Below are positions 57,380 to 64,000 of a stretch of DNA of 64,000 nt, in pieces. The stretch covers positions 186,001-250,000 of the forward strand of contig NZ_JAGHMH010000007.1 in NCBI RefSeq assembly GCF_017741935.1, read 5' to 3'. This stretch comes from Rhizobium sp. 16-449-1b. Its GTDB lineage: Bacteria; Pseudomonadota; Alphaproteobacteria; Rhizobiales; Rhizobiaceae. The stretch's first letter is position 1; the number at the start of each line of letters is the position of its first letter. A model generated the notes under the pieces. It had not been told where the DNA came from. It saw only the letters and a program-made list of their open reading frames with translations, and ran no database searches. The position numbers and the translations under genes are program-made.

Positions 57380-58015
57380 TCAGTTCACAAGCATTGTGAT
57401 GCGCGCCCGCAAGGCTGGCAGCAATTCCTCTTCGAACCACGGATTGCGCCTGATCCAGCCCGTGTTGCGCCAACTGGGATGCGGCAGCGGCAGGATGGCC
57501 GGCGATCGATTGGCAAACAGGATCTCCCGCCACATCCGCACCGTCTCGGTCACGCTGCCGCGCCGCTCGCTCCCCAGATGCCAGGCCTGCGCATACTGCC
57601 CGATGACGAGGACCAGTTCGATCTGCGGCATCGCCGCGATCACGGGAGACCGCCAGCGAGGCGCGCATTCGCGCCGGGGCGGCAGATCGCTGCCCTTGGC
57701 GTCATAACCCGGAAAGCAGAAGCCCATCGGCACGATGGCGAAACGGTCGCGATCATAGAAGGTGTCGCGATCGACCTGCAGCCATTCGCGCAGCCGGTCG
57801 CCCGACGCATCGTTGAAAGGAATGCCGCTCTCATGCACTTTCAGCCCCGGCGCCTGCCCCGCGATCAATATCCGCGCCTTGGCCGAAATCACAGCCACCG
57901 GCCGTGGCTCATGCGGCAGCCGATGCTCTGGCCCGCGCAGCGGCTCGTCGCGACAGATCCGGCAGGCGGCGATCGCTTCCCGCATCTCCTCCAACCCATC
58001 AGCCTCCCCTACCAT
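57380..58015 (-). CDS. Uracil-DNA glycosylase family protein
   Basis: A 211-residue protein of the UDG superfamily: motif GQAPG near 53-57 and HPSWRN near 178. Motif 1 is GQAPGLKVHESGIPFND. It resembles the family of small UDG-like proteins, but the four Cys Fe-S ligands of family 4 enzymes are not evident (only CRICR near the N-terminus), so enzymatic activity is uncertain. The ATG follows GAGGGG by 7 bases. The end of the thermonuclease gene overlaps its start by 7 bases. Confidence 0.88.
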   Translation of the reverse strand: MVGEADGLEEMREAIAACRICRDEPLRGPEHRLPHEPRPVAVISAKARILIAGQAPGLKVHESGIPFNDASGDRLREWLQVDRDTFYDRDRFAIVPMGFCFPGYDAKGSDLPPRRECAPRWRSPVIAAMPQIELVLVIGQYAQAWHLGSERRGSVTETVRMWREILFANRSPAILPLPHPSWRNTGWIRRNPWFEEELLPALRARITMLVN

Positions 58016-58548
58016 CCGAAAACCCCTCTGACGCCGCCCGGGCGCTCGGTATCCTGCCTGTGGTCGCGGAAGTCACGCGGCCTTTCGAAAGCACCGGCCC
58101 AAAGACCAACCTTTTCCGATCGCGCCTCAGCCTCCTCGTCACCATAAGAGCCATAGGAAACCGCCATACCCTGCCGCACCATCATAGCGTTGATATCCGT
58201 ACCGCCAGCATGGCACACCACAAGCAGCCGCTGAAAGCGATCCCTCTCCGTTCCCACGCAGCGCGCATCCACGCCGGCAACTATGCTCTGCAGCAAGCGC
58301 TTGGCTTCCTGCCCGCACGCCCATCGCGCCCGACCACGCTCGCAGGTCTGCGCAAGTTCGGGCGCATCGATCCCCTTCAGCCGCATCCTCTCCTCGCCGA
58401 TCGCGAGGCTGTCTCCATCGGCGGCGTGAAAGCGGCCGGAGTGGGAAATCTCGGGGACGTCGTTCAGCTTGGCCGCGATCAGCCAGATGAATGCGAGCAG
58501 CGCAAACGCCGTCACACCGTCACGAACGGTTCTGAAACCCCGCGTCAC
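58009..58548 (-). CDS. Thermonuclease (SNase-like) family protein, exported or membrane-anchored
   Basis: A 179-residue protein: an N-terminal hydrophobic segment (about 12-28), then the staphylococcal nuclease fold with DGDS near 44-47, RLKGIDAPE near 57-64 and DRFQRLLV near 103-110. The Arg/Glu/Arg triad appears conserved, so it may cleave nucleic acids outside the cytoplasm. The start is GTG at 58548, 7 bases after GGAGG. The 3' end overlaps the UDG-like gene. Confidence 0.9.
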   Translation of the reverse strand: MTRGFRTVRDGVTAFALLAFIWLIAAKLNDVPEISHSGRFHAADGDSLAIGEERMRLKGIDAPELAQTCERGRARWACGQEAKRLLQSIVAGVDARCVGTERDRFQRLLVVCHAGGTDINAMMVRQGMAVSYGSYGDEEAEARSEKVGLWAGAFERPRDFRDHRQDTERPGGVRGVFGW

Positions 58549-58653
58549 GGTTTCGCCTCCTTCAAAAACAAACCCTTGGGAAAATTGGCAAACAACTTCT
58601 TAATATTTGAGCCCTAATGTTCACGTACCCGCAGATCAAGCGTCACGTGTATA

Positions 58654-60189
58654 ATGAGTAACGGCGTAAGCACATCGACAGATAAGAATATCGTCGACAA
58701 ATCACGGAGTCACCGCAACAAGCCCGTCGCAAAGGCTGTGCGGGTGACGCGTGAGCGCCTGCAATCGAGCCATGCGCCGAGCGGCGCCTTCGATCGAGAT
58801 GTGCTGAACCTCTATATCAACGCCGTGCTGCAAGGCGCTTCGATCATCCCGCTGTTCGTGATCATCATCGCGATCCTCGGCATCTATTTCACCGGCGACA
58901 CCCAGATCGTGCTCTGGGCCATACTGACGCTGACGGCCCATGCCGCCAATGTTTTTCTCGCCCGCCGAGCCCGCAAGCGCGAGATGACGGCGATCCGCAC
59001 CCGCAAATGGCGCCGCCTGCTGCTCCTCGGCCAGTTCCTGATCGGCTGCTGCTGGGCCTATTTCGCCATCCAGGACTGCGCCGCCTGCGAGCCGGCCAAC
59101 CTCGTGCTCTACAAGGGCGCGACGCTTCTGATCGCGCTGTCGCTGACGGCGATGTGGAACTACATGCTGACGCTGTGCGTGCTGGTGACCTTCTCGCCCG
59201 TCGTCTTCGCGCTCGTCGCCAAATCCGGCATTTCCCGCGAGATCCTCGAGATCAGCCTGACCGCCACGCTGACCACGACGGTCATCTTCTTCCACTATAT
59301 CAGCGACCGCCTCTTCCGGCAGAACCTGCGCATCCTCTCCTACCAGGCGGAGAAGGACGACCTGATCGCCGAGCTCGAAGTCGCCAAATCCATGTCGGAC
59401 GAAGCACGTCGCCGGGCCGAAGAGGCAAACCTCGCCAAGTCCCGCTTCCTCGCCTCCATGTCGCACGAACTGCGAACGCCGCTGAACGCCATCCTCGGCT
59501 TCTCCGAGGTGATGTCGGCCGAGGTCATGGGACCGCTGAACAACGCGACCTACAAGGAATATACCAGCGACATCCACCGCTCGGGCCAGCATCTGTTGAA
59601 CCTGATCAACGAGATCCTCGACCTCTCCCGCATCGAGGCCGGCAAATACGAGCTCAGCGAAGAAGCAATCTCGCTGCTCGATATCTCGGAAGACTGCATC
59701 GGCATGGTGCAGCTACGCGCCCGCGGCAAGAACATCACCATTTCGCAGCAATTCGAGCTAGAGCTGCCGGCAGTCTGGGCCGACGAGAAATCGATGCGTC
59801 AGGTGATCCTCAATCTTCTGTCTAACGCCGTGAAATTCACCCCACAGGGCGGCGAGATCATGGTCAAGGTCGGCTGGACGGCCGGCGGCGGCCAGTACAT
59901 CTCCATCAAGGACAACGGACCGGGCATTCCCGAAGACGAAATCCCGGTCGTCCTTTCCGCCTTCGGCCAGGGCTCGATCGCCATCAAGAGCGCCGAACAG
60001 GGCACCGGCCTAGGCCTGCCGATCGTTCAGGCGATCCTCGCCAAGCACGACGGCCAGTTCATCCTGAAATCCAAGCTGCGCGAAGGCACCGAAGTCATCG
60101 CCATCCTGCCCGCAAGGCGCGTGCTGCAGTCGGTTCCGGCCGTAGAAGATGCGCAGGCTGTCTCCCGCAAGCGCCGCAGTTTTGCTTGA
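58654..60189 (+). CDS. Sensor histidine kinase, PleC/DivJ/PdhS-like
   Basis: A 511-residue membrane kinase. About five to six helices span 50-230. A coiled coil (LIAELEVAKSMSDEARRRAEEANLAKS) leads into the HisKA domain with His271 (SHELRTPLNAILGFSEVM), the N box NLLSNAVKFTP near 387, DNGPGIP near 422, and the typical PleC-group loop FGQGSIAIKSAEQGTGLGLP. Similar kinases control DivK in the cell-cycle pathway that ends in CtrA. No receiver domain or cognate regulator is adjacent. The precise orthology is uncertain. Confidence 0.85.
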   Translation: MSNGVSTSTDKNIVDKSRSHRNKPVAKAVRVTRERLQSSHAPSGAFDRDVLNLYINAVLQGASIIPLFVIIIAILGIYFTGDTQIVLWAILTLTAHAANVFLARRARKREMTAIRTRKWRRLLLLGQFLIGCCWAYFAIQDCAACEPANLVLYKGATLLIALSLTAMWNYMLTLCVLVTFSPVVFALVAKSGISREILEISLTATLTTTVIFFHYISDRLFRQNLRILSYQAEKDDLIAELEVAKSMSDEARRRAEEANLAKSRFLASMSHELRTPLNAILGFSEVMSAEVMGPLNNATYKEYTSDIHRSGQHLLNLINEILDLSRIEAGKYELSEEAISLLDISEDCIGMVQLRARGKNITISQQFELELPAVWADEKSMRQVILNLLSNAVKFTPQGGEIMVKVGWTAGGGQYISIKDNGPGIPEDEIPVVLSAFGQGSIAIKSAEQGTGLGLPIVQAILAKHDGQFILKSKLREGTEVIAILPARRVLQSVPAVEDAQAVSRKRRSFA

Positions 60190-60195
60190 TAGCCC

Positions 60196-60576
60196 TCAGC
60201 CGAACATCAAATGCTTGCCGATCGTAAACAGCATGAAGATGCCGCAGGCAGTCAGCATGCAGAGCACGGCGAATGAGCCGAGATCCTTGGCGTGCTTGCC
60301 GACGCTTGAGATCTCCGGCGAGATACGGTCGATGACTTCCTCGATCGCGGTGTTGAGCGCCTCGATGGCGAAGACGATCAGGAACAGGACGACCGCGATC
60401 ATCAGTTCGACAAGCGTCGCGCCCACCGCCAGAAGCAGGATCAGCGCGACGGCGGCGAAGAGTAGCTCCTGCCGGAACGCGGCCTCCTTGATCAGTCGCT
60501 TGAAGCCGCCGAGCGAGTAACTGGCGGCGGCAAAAAAGTGGCTGATGCCGGTGAGTTTGGTCACGGCAGGTTTCAT
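60196..60576 (-). CDS. dgkA: Diacylglycerol kinase
   Basis: A 126-residue inner-membrane protein of prokaryotic DAGK type: three membrane helices and the active-site stretch IEALNTAIEEVIDRI (about 71-85), then SVGKHAKDLGSFAV. It phosphorylates diacylglycerol to phosphatidic acid, recycling lipid released in membrane remodelling or periplasmic glucan synthesis. A rhizobial PHO box and a perfect palindrome lie in the 148-base region between dgkA and cobT; dgkA is the only gene that they precede. Convergent with the histidine kinase gene. Confidence 0.95.
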   Translation of the reverse strand: MKPAVTKLTGISHFFAAASYSLGGFKRLIKEAAFRQELLFAAVALILLLAVGATLVELMIAVVLFLIVFAIEALNTAIEEVIDRISPEISSVGKHAKDLGSFAVLCMLTACGIFMLFTIGKHLMFG

Positions 60577-60641
60577 CAGGCGTCCTCGTCGTCAGGTAGA
60601 TGGCGGCAATGCCTGCCGCTTCATATCAGAAAAATGCGAAT

Positions 60642-60655
60642 AGCGTGTACACGCT
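60642..60655. promoter_or_regulatory. Perfect 14-bp palindrome upstream of dgkA
   Basis: AGCGTGTACACGCT is a perfect palindrome. It lies 66-79 bases before the dgkA start, between the PHO box and dgkA, where an operator might sit. No known regulator site is recognised. Confidence 0.55.
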
Positions 60656-60670
60656 CGCGTCGCAAGCCAT

Positions 60671-60696
60671 CTGTCATAAACCTGTCACGAACCTGA
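60671..60696. promoter_or_regulatory. PhoB box (PHO box) upstream of dgkA
   Basis: CTGTCATAAAC followed directly by CTGTCACGAAC and CTGAAC forms 11-base direct repeats, matching the rhizobial PHO box consensus. It is 95 bases before the dgkA start and reads on the opposite strand to dgkA. The only other gene nearby, cobT, ends here, so dgkA is the sole plausible target. Confidence 0.75.
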
Positions 60697-60724
60697 ACGC
60701 AGCCCCTGAACCCGGGCGATGAGC

Positions 60725-61747
60725 TCAGTGTTCGTGCTTGTTTGTCACACCTGCCTGCGCGAAGGTCGCCATGCCGGAGTGGCATGCCGCGGCCGCCTTG
60801 ACGATACCGGCGGCAAGCGCTGCCCCCGTACCTTCGCCGAGCCGCATGCCGAGCGCCAGAAGCGGCGTCTTGCCGAGCATCTCGATCGCCTTCAGATGGC
60901 CCGGCTCGCCGGAGACGTGCCCGATCAGGCAGTGATCGAGCGCAGAAGGGTTGGCAGCCTGCAGGATGGCGGCGGCGGCCGTCGCCACGTAGCCGTCGAT
61001 CAGCACGGGAATGCGCTCGACGCGCGCGGCGAGGATCGCGCCCGCCATCGCGGCGATCTCGCGGCCGCCGAGGCGGCGCATGATTTCAAGCGGATCGTCG
61101 AGATGATCGCTGTGCAGCGCCACGGCCTTTTCGACGGCCGCGACCTTGCGCTCGAACATCTCGCCTTCCGAACCGGTGCCGGGGCCGACCCAGTCGCGGG
61201 CGTTGCCACCGTAAAGCGCGTAGTTGATCGACGCGGCGATCGTCGTGTTGCCGATGCCCATCTCACCGATGCAGAGCAGATCGGTGCCGCCGGCGATCGC
61301 TTCCATGCCGAAGGCCATGGTGGCGGCGCAATCGCGCTCGGAAAGCGCGGGCTCCTCGGTGATGTCGCCGGTCGGGTAATCGAGCGCCAGGTCGAACACC
61401 TTCAGCCCGAGATCATAGGCGACGCAAATCTGGTTGATCGCAGCGCCACCGGCCGCGAAGTTTTCGACCATCTGCTGCGTCACCGTCGGCGGAAATGGCG
61501 TGATGCCCTGCTTCACGACACCGTGGTTGCCGGCGAAGATCGCCACCAGCGGCCGGTTGACGGCGGGCGTGCGGCCGGTCCAGGCAGCCAGCCAGAAAGC
61601 GATTTCTTCCAGGCGGCCGAGCGAACCCGGCGGCTTGGTCAACTGGGCATCGCGCTCGCGGGCAGCGACAAGCGCCCGTGGATCCGGTCCCGGCAGATCG
61701 CGCAGAAGTGTCCGGAAATCGTCGAACGGCAGGCCTGAAACGCTCAT
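60725..61747 (-). CDS. cobT: Nicotinate-nucleotide--dimethylbenzimidazole phosphoribosyltransferase
   Basis: A 340-residue enzyme that activates the lower ligand (dimethylbenzimidazole) of cobalamin. It shows the KPPGSLGRLEE substrate loop, GNHGVVKQGIT, GEMGIGNTTIAAS and the catalytic Glu305 in GMRLGEGTGAAL. It is full length. The gene diverges from cobS. No cobalamin riboswitch is visible in the 138-base spacer. In Pseudomonas nomenclature the gene is cobU. Confidence 0.96.
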   Translation of the reverse strand: MSVSGLPFDDFRTLLRDLPGPDPRALVAARERDAQLTKPPGSLGRLEEIAFWLAAWTGRTPAVNRPLVAIFAGNHGVVKQGITPFPPTVTQQMVENFAAGGAAINQICVAYDLGLKVFDLALDYPTGDITEEPALSERDCAATMAFGMEAIAGGTDLLCIGEMGIGNTTIAASINYALYGGNARDWVGPGTGSEGEMFERKVAAVEKAVALHSDHLDDPLEIMRRLGGREIAAMAGAILAARVERIPVLIDGYVATAAAAILQAANPSALDHCLIGHVSGEPGHLKAIEMLGKTPLLALGMRLGEGTGAALAAGIVKAAAACHSGMATFAQAGVTNKHEH

Positions 61748-61885
61748 GGATGCGGCTTCCTTGTTTCGTCTGTAAACTTGTCTTATGGCTGCAAATCAGC
61801 TTCTTTCGCGGCCACTCTTAAATCCAGCCGCGAAGCGGAACAACTCTAAAAAGCGCCAGACATCATCCCCGGGAGCGGACGCGCC

Positions 61886-62668
61886 ATGAACATCGCAACC
61901 TATGTGGCGGATATCGCGCGCGCCGTCGCATTCCTGAGCCGCATTCCCATGCCGAAAGCGGCCTTCGCGGGATATGACGGAAAACTCGGTCGCGTCGCGC
62001 GCGCCTTTCCGGTCGCCGGCATCATCATCGGCCTGCTGCCCGCGTTCGTTCTGCTCGTCATGCTCGGCCTGCGCGCCGACCGGCTGATGTCGGCGCTGGT
62101 GGCGCTCTCGGTACAGGCGATCGTCTCCGGCGCGTTGCACGAGGACGGCCTTGCCGATTGCGCCGACGGCATCGGTGGCGGCCGCGACCGCGCCCAGCGA
62201 CTGTCGATCATGAAGGATAGCCGCATCGGCACCTATGGCGCCATCGCGCTGATCCTCTCCTTTGCCATTCGCGCTGCCGCCATCGCCGCGATCGCGCGCG
62301 GCGTCGTACCATTCGCGGCAGCACTCGCCCTGCCCGCCATCGGCTGCATCAGCCGCGGCGCGCTTGTCTGGCACTGGCACCGCCTGCCGCCGGCCAAATC
62401 CGATGGCGTGGCCGCAGCCGTCGGCCAGCCCAGCGAAGGGGTCATGCAGATGGCGGTCGTCTCGGCCTGCGCGCTGGCGGCACTGCTGATCTGGCCAAGC
62501 CTCGGCCTTCTTCCGCTGATCTGCGCCCTGCTCGCCTGCGGCCTGAGCGCAATGATCTTCACCCGAGTGGCCCGCGTGGCCCTCTCCGGCCATACCGGCG
62601 ATACGCTGGGCGCGACTGCTCAAATTTCCGAGATGGCGGCGCTGTGTGCTCTTGCCATGGCTTTGTGA
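61886..62668 (+). CDS. cobS: Adenosylcobinamide-GDP ribazoletransferase (cobalamin synthase)
   Basis: A 260-residue membrane enzyme with about six helices: [25 protein letters not shown], the metal/substrate motif [37 protein letters not shown] near 82-117 and a hydrophobic C-terminus. It joins adenosylcobinamide-GDP and ribazole in the last step of cobalamin synthesis. In Pseudomonas nomenclature it is cobV. The next gene begins 20 bases downstream and is unrelated. Confidence 0.96.
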   Translation: MNIATYVADIARAVAFLSRIPMPKAAFAGYDGKLGRVARAFPVAGIIIGLLPAFVLLVMLGLRADRLMSALVALSVQAIVSGALHEDGLADCADGIGGGRDRAQRLSIMKDSRIGTYGAIALILSFAIRAAAIAAIARGVVPFAAALALPAIGCISRGALVWHWHRLPPAKSDGVAAAVGQPSEGVMQMAVVSACALAALLIWPSLGLLPLICALLACGLSAMIFTRVARVALSGHTGDTLGATAQISEMAALCALAMAL

Positions 62669-62687
62669 AACAACGATATCATTTGTC

Positions 62688-62897
62688 ATGATAAGCCCGT
62701 GCATCAACATCTGCTCCATTGATTCATCCAGCGGCTTTTGCGCGGGCTGCGGCCGAACGATCGAGGAGATTGCCGGCTGGGCGGCGTTTTCGGATGAAAA
62801 GAGGGACGCGGTCATGCACCTGCTGCCCGCCAGGATGAAAGCGATACAGCCCTCGGCATCGCGCGAGACGATGGCAAGCACGGAGCTCACCGCATGA
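62688..62897 (+). CDS. DUF1289 domain protein
   Basis: A 69-residue protein of the DUF1289 family (also called YdhL-like): [29 protein letters not shown] with Cys5, Cys9, Cys18 and Cys21, a probable metal or Fe-S site. The function is unknown. The ATG at 62688 gives the family start, although its ribosome site is weak. It ends within the start of the next gene (4-base ATGA overlap). Confidence 0.88.
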   Translation: MISPCINICSIDSSSGFCAGCGRTIEEIAGWAAFSDEKRDAVMHLLPARMKAIQPSASRETMASTELTA

Positions 62898-63595
62898 ACA
62901 GGCTGACGATTGGACTTGGCGGTCTCGGCATCGGCCTTCTCATCTTGCTCTTCAACCACGACAGCCCCAAGATCCTCGGCGTCAGGACCGACGATTTCGG
63001 CCGCATGCTCTATCTTCTCCCCATCGCGCTGATGCTGGCTGCCGGCATCTGGGGACGGCGCATCAGCGTGGGCGAGACGATGCGCCACATGATGATCTGG
63101 CTGGTGCTGATCCTCGGCCTCGCCACCGCCTATCTCTATCGCTACGATGCGCTCAGCGTCGGCAATCGTCTGCTGGCGGGCCTCATTCCAGGCCGCGCCG
63201 TGGTCGTGACCACCAGCGAGGGCGGCAAGGAAGTCATCCTGCACAAGCTGCTGAATGGTCATTTCGAGGCCGATGTCGAGATCAACGGCCAGACCATCAC
63301 GATGCTTGTCGACACCGGCGCCAGCATGATCGCGCTGTCGCGCGAAGACGCAGAGCGCGTCGGCATCATCCCCGACAACCTGACTTACTCGATGAGCGTG
63401 ATGACCGCCAACGGCCGCGCCCAGGCAGCACCAGTCACGCTATCTGAAGTGGCGATCGGCCCCATCGTGCGCAACAACGTCGCCGGCAGCGTCGCCGAGG
63501 ACGGACGGCTGGACCAGAGCCTGCTCGGCATGAGCTTCCTCGAGACGCTGGGATCGCTGCAGATGCAGACCGACGAACTCAGAATGCGCGACTAG
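62894..63595 (+). CDS. Retropepsin-like (clan AA) aspartic protease, membrane-anchored
   Basis: A 233-residue protein with three N-terminal hydrophobic segments (about 5-20, 38-52 and 66-82) and a C-terminal TIGR02281-type aspartic protease domain. The active-site triad DTGAS lies near 140, and a [10 protein letters not shown] strand closes the fold. Only one DTG is present, as in retropepsins, so it should act as a dimer. It is translated after DUF1289 with overlap. The physiological target is unknown. Confidence 0.88.
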   Translation: MNRLTIGLGGLGIGLLILLFNHDSPKILGVRTDDFGRMLYLLPIALMLAAGIWGRRISVGETMRHMMIWLVLILGLATAYLYRYDALSVGNRLLAGLIPGRAVVVTTSEGGKEVILHKLLNGHFEADVEINGQTITMLVDTGASMIALSREDAERVGIIPDNLTYSMSVMTANGRAQAAPVTLSEVAIGPIVRNNVAGSVAEDGRLDQSLLGMSFLETLGSLQMQTDELRMRD

Positions 63596-63608
63596 CGTCG
63601 CCGGCTGC

Positions 63609-64000
63609 CTAGCGCAGGGCGGGAAAGCAAACCAGGACGCGCGTTCCGGGCTGGTTGTCCTCCAGGATCACCTCGGCCGAATGCAGATCGGCAACTGCCT
63701 TGACGAGACTCAAGCCCAAACCGCTGCCCGCCGACGTCCGGCTCTTGTCGAGCCTGTAGAGCCGGCGAAACACCTTCGTGTGTTCCGCGGTGGGAATCCC
63801 AACGCCATTGTCCGCCACACCGGCAACAAGCAGATTGTCGCGGCGCACCAGCGACAACTCGATCAGCGTTCCTGTTCCACTGTGGGTGATGGCGTTTTCG
63901 ATCAGGTTGACGAACATCTGGATCAGCAGCTCGCGGTCCCCCATCAGCTGCATGCCGGCACCATCGACCGCGACAAAACGCAATGTCTGGCCGGCATCGA
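63609..64000 (-). CDS. Sensor histidine kinase, C-terminal ATPase part (5' end beyond window)
   Basis: The visible 130 residues are the HATPase_c domain: NLIENAITHSGTGT (N box), VADNGVGIPTAEHTKVFRRLYRLDKSRTSAGSGLGLSL (G1, F and G2 boxes) and a short end. The frame stays open to the window edge, so the sensor and HisKA domains are outside. The partner is unknown. Convergent with the aspartic protease gene. Confidence 0.9.
   Translation of the reverse strand, partial: DAGQTLRFVAVDGAGMQLMGDRELLIQMFVNLIENAITHSGTGTLIELSLVRRDNLLVAGVADNGVGIPTAEHTKVFRRLYRLDKSRTSAGSGLGLSLVKAVADLHSAEVILEDNQPGTRVLVCFPALR

Noticed and set aside
61748..61885. Possible cobalamin riboswitch between cobT and cobS.
   Set aside because: The spacer is only 138 nt and shows no B12-box or the folded core.

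Overview
This 64 kb window is ordinary chromosomal DNA of a Rhizobiales alphaproteobacterium, most likely Rhizobium (R. etli / R. leguminosarum type) or a close relative. The clues are a giant Growth Pole Ring (GPR)-like protein typical of polar-growing Rhizobiales, a glnB-glnA operon with a sigma54 promoter, a LexA box of the alphaproteobacterial GTTC-N7-GTTC type, a rhizobial PHO box, an IalB-family protein, and high-GC codon use throughout. The window has no rRNA, tRNA, CRISPR array, insertion sequence, integrase or prophage gene that I can see. It looks like core genome rather than an island.

Layout, left to right. (1) 1-7.5 kb: an HPt phosphotransfer protein (cut by the window edge) diverges from gpr; the spacer carries a cluster of CtrA-like TTAA motifs. 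(2) 7.6-11.9 kb: a small unknown gene, gyrA and a MarC-family membrane protein. (3) 11.9-17.1 kb: the DNA repair region, with ssb and uvrA diverging around one LexA box. uvrA is translationally coupled to a DUF4258 protein, a small partner protein (toxin-antitoxin-like pair) and a DUF72 protein. (4) 17.1-21.3 kb: NAD(P)HX repair enzyme (nnrDE), glnB-glnA nitrogen control and hspQ. (5) 21.4-31 kb: IalB-like protein, a solitary oligopeptide-binding protein, a FrnE/DsbA-like protein, mfd and sdhE (overlapping) and divergent recG. (6) 31-38.1 kb: L,D-transpeptidase, two unrelated fumarases in tandem (class II then class I), a small putative membrane protein and a diguanylate cyclase. (7) 38.1-45 kb: a PNPOx-fold protein, a DUF971 protein, molybdenum cofactor genes moaA, then an EamA transporter-mobA-mobB operon, and a Pro/Gln/Ala-rich OmpA protein. 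(8) 45.2-49.9 kb: polar amino acid ABC importer lacking its ATPase, usg, a methyltransferase and a GST. (9) 49.9-55 kb: a sulfonate utilisation operon (two paralogous ssuA genes, ssuD, ssuC, ssuB). (10) 55.2-58.6 kb: a beta-hydroxyacid dehydrogenase coupled to an AlkD-like protein, an Lrp regulator, and a uracil-DNA glycosylase-like gene overlapping a thermonuclease gene. (11) 58.6-64 kb: a PleC/DivJ-like histidine kinase, dgkA with an upstream PHO box, divergent cobT and cobS, DUF1289, a retropepsin-like protease and the end of another histidine kinase.

The themes are DNA repair and topology (gyrA, ssb, uvrA, mfd, recG, AlkD, UDG-like), nutrient sensing (PII/GlnA, PHO box, sulfonate operon), and envelope and cell-cycle functions (GPR, HPt, L,D-transpeptidase, OmpA, PleC/DivJ-like kinase). 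I found no clearly unprecedented multigene system. The best leads are the uvrA-linked DUF4258 module, the CtrA-site cluster and 132-nt tandem repeat of gpr, the shared operator-like site ahead of both ssuA paralogues, and the PHO box plus perfect palindrome upstream of dgkA.
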